The notes beneath the pieces are model-generated. The model searched no databases. It saw only the letters and a list, made by a program, of their open reading frames with translations, and was not told the DNA's origin. From CAVQCX01 sp050050175 (lineage in GTDB: Bacteria > Pseudomonadota > Gammaproteobacteria > Chromatiales > Chromatiaceae), in the NCBI GenBank assembly GCA_050050175.1, contig JASFUT010000113.1:1-9747 (forward strand): DNA of 9,747 bases. The letters run 5' to 3'. Of this stretch, positions 7,909-9,747 are shown piece by piece. The position numbers were made by a program, and so were the translations under genes. Each line of letters begins with the position of its first letter. Position 1 is the first letter of the stretch.

Positions 7909-7975
7909 TCGTTGCCCGGTCGCCAGGCACCCACTCCTGTGCGCATGGCTTTGAGGCCGGGCGGGTTGGCAACGA
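7909..7975. repeat. Nested palindromic element
   Basis: Outer arms TCGTTGCC (7909–7916) and GGCAACGA (7968–7975) are exact reverse complements. Inside them GCCCGG (7914–7919) matches CCGGGC (7957–7962), and GCCA..CAC pairs with GTG..TGGC across an 8-nt loop near the centre. The 67-bp unit could be a repetitive extragenic palindrome, a small MITE-like remnant, or a folded RNA at the 3' end of the PEP-CTERM message. The pairing is visible; the function is not known. Confidence 0.4.
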
Positions 7976-8029
7976 TGATTGTTCTGCGGCAAACGGGCGG
8001 CCTTCCCCCTTTCGGCGATAACCCCTGGT

Positions 8030-8653
8030 TCAGCCTGTCCTTCTTCTGGCGATCCCGACTCCGGCCAGTCCGAGCACCAGCAGCGCGACAGAGGCCGGCT
8101 CGGGAACCTTCCACACCCCTTTTCTTACGCCACCTACCACATTGGCACTGGTGATTGCGACGGTGCTGAATGTTCGCGTTGGGTCACAGAAGCCGTCTCC
8201 GCCGGGATCACTGCACTCAATACTGAACTGAAAGCCATGTATGTAAAGGCCCGCCGGAGCCTCGGTGTCCGAGCGAAAACGTATGGAATCCAATTCGAAA
8301 AGATCGACGCCGAAATCGAGGGGAATTGGGATCCCGCCCATCTCGGTGAGCGTCAAGCTCGGGTTGCTGAACGCGCTCGGGATGTCAAAATTCAGATCTC
8401 CGAACAGATCCACCTCCAAGAAGCTCGGCAAGACGGTCTCGACGTGGGTCATGTCCTCGAAGACGACTTCGAACGCGTACGTGCCCTCTCCCGAGAAGCT
8501 GGCGCCCTCGAAACTCGAGTTGCAGAACGAATAGTCGGCAGTATCGATACAAGCCGGCATGGTTCCAATCAACGGAACGGCATAGGCCTCTTCAGAGGAT
8601 GAAACCAAGAAGAACAGAGCAGTGACCAAGTACAGCAAGGGGTACCGCGGCAT
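8030..8653 (-). CDS. PEP-CTERM sorting-domain protein
   Basis: Exported protein of 207 residues, probably processed by an exosortase. Residues 1–25 form a signal peptide with likely cleavage after A-Y-A. The C-terminus is a complete PEP-CTERM tail: VPEP (183–186), a hydrophobic helix (about 187–201) and R203-R204-R205. The domain between has no fold I recognise. It is acidic, rich in Phe, Ser and beta-type residues, and carries four cysteines (35, 44, 147, 156) that could form disulfides. PEP-CTERM proteins are usually surface or matrix proteins made with exopolysaccharide; no exosortase or EPS gene is in the window. The ATG at 8653 has GAGGGT 6 nt upstream and a 28-nt predicted leader from a sigma-54 promoter. 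Two sampled 60-nt rows are about 52–55% G+C, well below the flanking genes, suggesting fast evolution or transfer. Class is confident; specific role unknown. Confidence 0.9.
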   Translation of the reverse strand: MPRYPLLYLVTALFFLVSSSEEAYAVPLIGTMPACIDTADYSFCNSSFEGASFSGEGTYAFEVVFEDMTHVETVLPSFLEVDLFGDLNFDIPSAFSNPSLTLTEMGGIPIPLDFGVDLFELDSIRFRSDTEAPAGLYIHGFQFSIECSDPGGDGFCDPTRTFSTVAITSANVVGGVRKGVWKVPEPASVALLVLGLAGVGIARRRTG

Positions 8654-8659
8654 GATTGC

Positions 8660-8665
8660 ACCCTC
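8660..8665 (-). promoter_or_regulatory. Ribosome binding site of the PEP-CTERM gene
   Basis: On the minus strand GAGGGT sits 6 nt before the ATG at 8653. It supports that start, which is also the one giving a normal signal peptide. Confidence 0.6.
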
Positions 8666-8691
8666 AATTCCCGAGCCGGAGCAGACTAGAT

Positions 8692-8707
8692 AGCAATAAG
8701 CATGCCT
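8692..8707 (-). promoter_or_regulatory. Sigma-54 promoter of the PEP-CTERM gene
   Basis: On the minus strand AGGCATG-CTTA-TTGCT matches the sigma-54 consensus TGGCACG-N4-TTGCW. The GG of the -24 element, the GC of the -12 element and the 10-nt spacing between them are exact; the mismatches are the first T and one C. Transcription would start near 8681, giving a leader of about 28 nt that includes the ribosome site. Sigma-54 promoters need an enhancer-binding activator, and paired upstream boxes are present. PEP-CTERM genes are known to be linked to the PrsK/PrsR two-component pair, where PrsR has a sigma-54 interaction domain, so this element fits the family. No RNA data are available. Confidence 0.75.
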
Positions 8708-8736
8708 GCCGCAACCAATTGATTTGCCTACCCCTG

Positions 8737-8795
8737 CGCCGCCACACTGTAAAAATCCAGCGCAGAATACCGTATATCGCCGACCAAACTGTAAA
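8737..8795 (-). promoter_or_regulatory. Two activator boxes upstream of the sigma-54 promoter
   Basis: On the minus strand TTACAGTTTGGTCGGCG (8778–8794) and TTACAGTGTGGCGGCG (8737–8752) agree at all but one substitution and one inserted base, and both are preceded by a T. The ACTGTAAA cores are exactly 42 bp apart, four helical turns, so two bound dimers would face the same way. They lie roughly 55–115 bp upstream of the predicted start, a range used by sigma-54 enhancer proteins. The likely binder is a PrsR-type response regulator, by inference only. Confidence 0.6.
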
Positions 8796-8799
8796 GGAT

Positions 8800-9131
8800 T
8801 CTGACAATCGGCCCATGCGCAGGGACGCGACCCGCAGGCTCGAATCGCATGCAGAAGGCACGCCCCCGGTCCGAAACCTTCACCGCACTGCCAACGCCCG
8901 GGCGCGCAGCGTCGGTCGCGCTGCTCAGCGCCGCCGACCGGAGGGAGCGACCCCTCGGCAGCGCAAGAAATGTTGACAGCTGGGTTGGGTCGTTTTCGGT
9001 ATCAGCCTGGGGGGTACCATCGCCGGACGCGCTGACCTCGACGCGCCCGGATCAGGGGCCACGCAGCCGGATTCGTCCGGCTGACGCCTATCCGCGGGCG
9101 ATGCGGTGCTATTCAGAAGACCAGCGGTGGA
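8800..9131. other. 332-nt stretch without a recognised gene
   Basis: This lies between the activator boxes and the end of the HAD gene. I see the inverted repeat CATGCG/CGCATG (8814–8819, 8846–8851), an interrupted hairpin at 8911–8938 (GTCGG/CCGAC outside, CGCT/AGCG inside), a lone TTGACA at 8973–8978 without a good -10 partner, and the tetraloop hairpin at 9064–9083. Open frames here give arginine- and proline-rich translations with no recognisable domain. Coding potential seems low. Confidence 0.5.
9064..9083 (-). terminator. Perfect 8-bp hairpin after the HAD gene
   Basis: CAGCCGGA and TCCGGCTG are exact complements around a 4-nt loop, TTCG on the plus strand and CGAA on the minus. The hairpin lies 48 nt past the stop of the minus-strand HAD gene, where a terminator would be expected. 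No T-run follows on either strand, so it may work as a Rho-assisted stop or a 3'-end stabiliser. It would also insulate the PEP-CTERM promoter from read-through. Confidence 0.45.
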
Positions 9132-9747
9132 CTACTCGGCGCTTTCCCGCCACCACTGGGCAAGATCGGCAATCGAGCCCACCACCGCGTCCGGCTCGAC
9201 GTCGCTTTCGAGGTCGGAGGGTCGGAACTTGCCCGTGCGCACGAGCATGGCCCTCAGGCCCGCCCGCCGGGCGCCTTCGATGTCGCCGCGGATGTCGTCG
9301 CCGATCATCAACGTCTCGCCGGCCTCGGCGCCCACCCTGTGCAGGGCGGCGCGGAAGAAGCCTTCGGCCGGCTTGCCGAGCACGAGGGCCTCGACCCCTG
9401 CGGCGTGCTCCAGGGCGACCACGAACGGAGCGGTGTCCAGGCGCAGGCCGTCGCCGGCCTTCCAGTAACGGGTCATCCCGAGGGCGATCAGACGGGGCCG
9501 GGCCGGGTCCATGAGGAGCCGAAAGGCCCGGTTGAGGGTGGGATAGTCCCAACGGTCGCCCATGTCCCCCACCACCACTGCGCCGGCCGCGGACTCGGCC
9601 CCGTCGTCGAGCAGCTCGACGCCGTCGAAGTCCGCGCGGGTGGCCTGGCGGACGAACAGGGCCGCGGGCCCGGGCCGGTTGCGGCGCAGCCAGTCGACGG
9701 CGGCCACGGGTGGCGTGAGGATCTCCGAGGCGGGGATATCGATCCCC
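9132..9747 (-). CDS. HAD-superfamily subclass IIA phosphatase, 5'-partial
   Basis: Probable soluble phosphatase of the NagD / HDHD2–LHPP-like group. The frame stays open to the right edge (upstream of the GTG at 9707 it reads ...IPASEILTPPVA), so I take the gene to start outside the window. The stop is TAG at 9132–9134. About 205 residues are present. They cover the cap domain and the second half of the core: the GKPAEGFF segment has the conserved core lysine, and MIGDDIRGDIEGARRAGLRAMLVRTGKF carries the acidic Mg-binding motif (GDD at about 9294–9302). The nucleophile motif DxDG lies off-window. The EILTPP stretch and the C-terminal block are close to the HDHD2/LHPP-like subfamily. The substrate is not known. 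The neighbouring PEP-CTERM gene is on the same strand but 478 nt away with its own promoter, so they are probably not co-transcribed. Confidence 0.9.
   Translation of the reverse strand, partial: GIDIPASEILTPPVAAVDWLRRNRPGPAALFVRQATRADFDGVELLDDGAESAAGAVVVGDMGDRWDYPTLNRAFRLLMDPARPRLIALGMTRYWKAGDGLRLDTAPFVVALEHAAGVEALVLGKPAEGFFRAALHRVGAEAGETLMIGDDIRGDIEGARRAGLRAMLVRTGKFRPSDLESDVEPDAVVGSIADLAQWWRESAE

Larger units (their letters stand above)
7663..8029. other. 367-nt intergenic stretch, no recognised gene
   Basis: This lies between the ends of the WYL gene and the convergent PEP-CTERM gene. Beyond the hairpin at its left end it holds an IR of CCGGAC/GTCCGG (7849–7854 and 7866–7871) and a larger palindromic element at 7909–7975. 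A minus-strand open frame crosses the whole gap and enters both flanking genes, but its sequence is rich in Arg, Cys and Pro with no recognisable domain, so I do not call it. The stretch could hold a decayed gene or a dispersed repeat; I cannot tell which. Confidence 0.6.

Noticed and set aside
7647..8114. A 155-codon minus-strand open frame filling the gap between the WYL and PEP-CTERM genes
   Set aside because: It overlaps both neighbours, has no clear ribosome site or family signature, and its Arg/Cys/Pro-rich composition looks non-coding. A decayed gene or repeat is not excluded.
8973..9005. A TTGACA hexamer that could be a -35 element of a sigma-70 promoter
   Set aside because: No acceptable -10 hexamer occurs at 16–18 nt spacing, and no plus-strand gene follows it.
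8849..9514. A 221-codon plus-strand open frame running into the HAD gene
   Set aside because: More than half is antisense to the HAD phosphatase, and the translation is an arginine/proline-rich sequence without a domain.
1..9747. Search by eye for tRNA, CRISPR repeats, insertion-sequence ends and phage or toxin–antitoxin genes
   Set aside because: None was seen. The only short repeats are the intergenic pairs already listed, and all confident genes belong to core functions, a regulator, a PEP-CTERM protein or a phosphatase.

Overview
The window is high-G+C DNA and reads as the chromosome of a gammaproteobacterium. The conserved order leuS–lptE–holA, then proA, nadD and rsfS, is typical of that class. 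LptE, a DnaX-partner delta subunit of HolA type and a PEP-CTERM protein suggest a Gram-negative, envelope-rich lineage, possibly Chromatiales or Ectothiorhodospiraceae-like. The placement is inference from gene order and protein type, not from a search.

Positions 1–3879 hold a compact housekeeping run. It starts with the 3' nine tenths of leuS (leucyl-tRNA synthetase, N-terminus off the left edge), then the lipoprotein gene lptE and holA. A 240-nt gap with a strong hairpin and a likely extended -10 promoter leads to proA (proline synthesis). A 205-nt gap rich in short inverted and direct repeats leads to nadD (NAD synthesis), then rsfS (ribosome silencing factor). All of these look intact and of normal length.

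From 6691 the order departs from the usual one. In many gammaproteobacteria rsfS is followed by rlmH and the mrdA/mrdB cell-shape genes. Here a WYL-domain transcriptional regulator sits 13 nt after rsfS, followed by a hairpin that may end the transcript. A 367-nt stretch with palindromes but no recognisable gene comes next.

The right part is on the minus strand. A 207-residue PEP-CTERM protein (signal peptide, four cysteines, C-terminal Pro-Glu-Pro / membrane helix / Arg cluster) is lower in G+C than its neighbours. Upstream lie a near-consensus sigma-54 promoter and two copies of a TTACAGT..TGG..CGGCG box, 42 bp apart, which is four helical turns. This is the most interesting part of the window: it looks like a complete enhancer-dependent promoter of the kind expected for PrsK/PrsR-controlled PEP-CTERM genes. 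The window ends inside a HAD-superfamily subclass IIA phosphatase whose N-terminus lies off the right edge.

I see no tRNA, rRNA, CRISPR array, insertion sequence or phage gene. Apart from the PEP-CTERM control region, nothing looks like a new multi-gene system.
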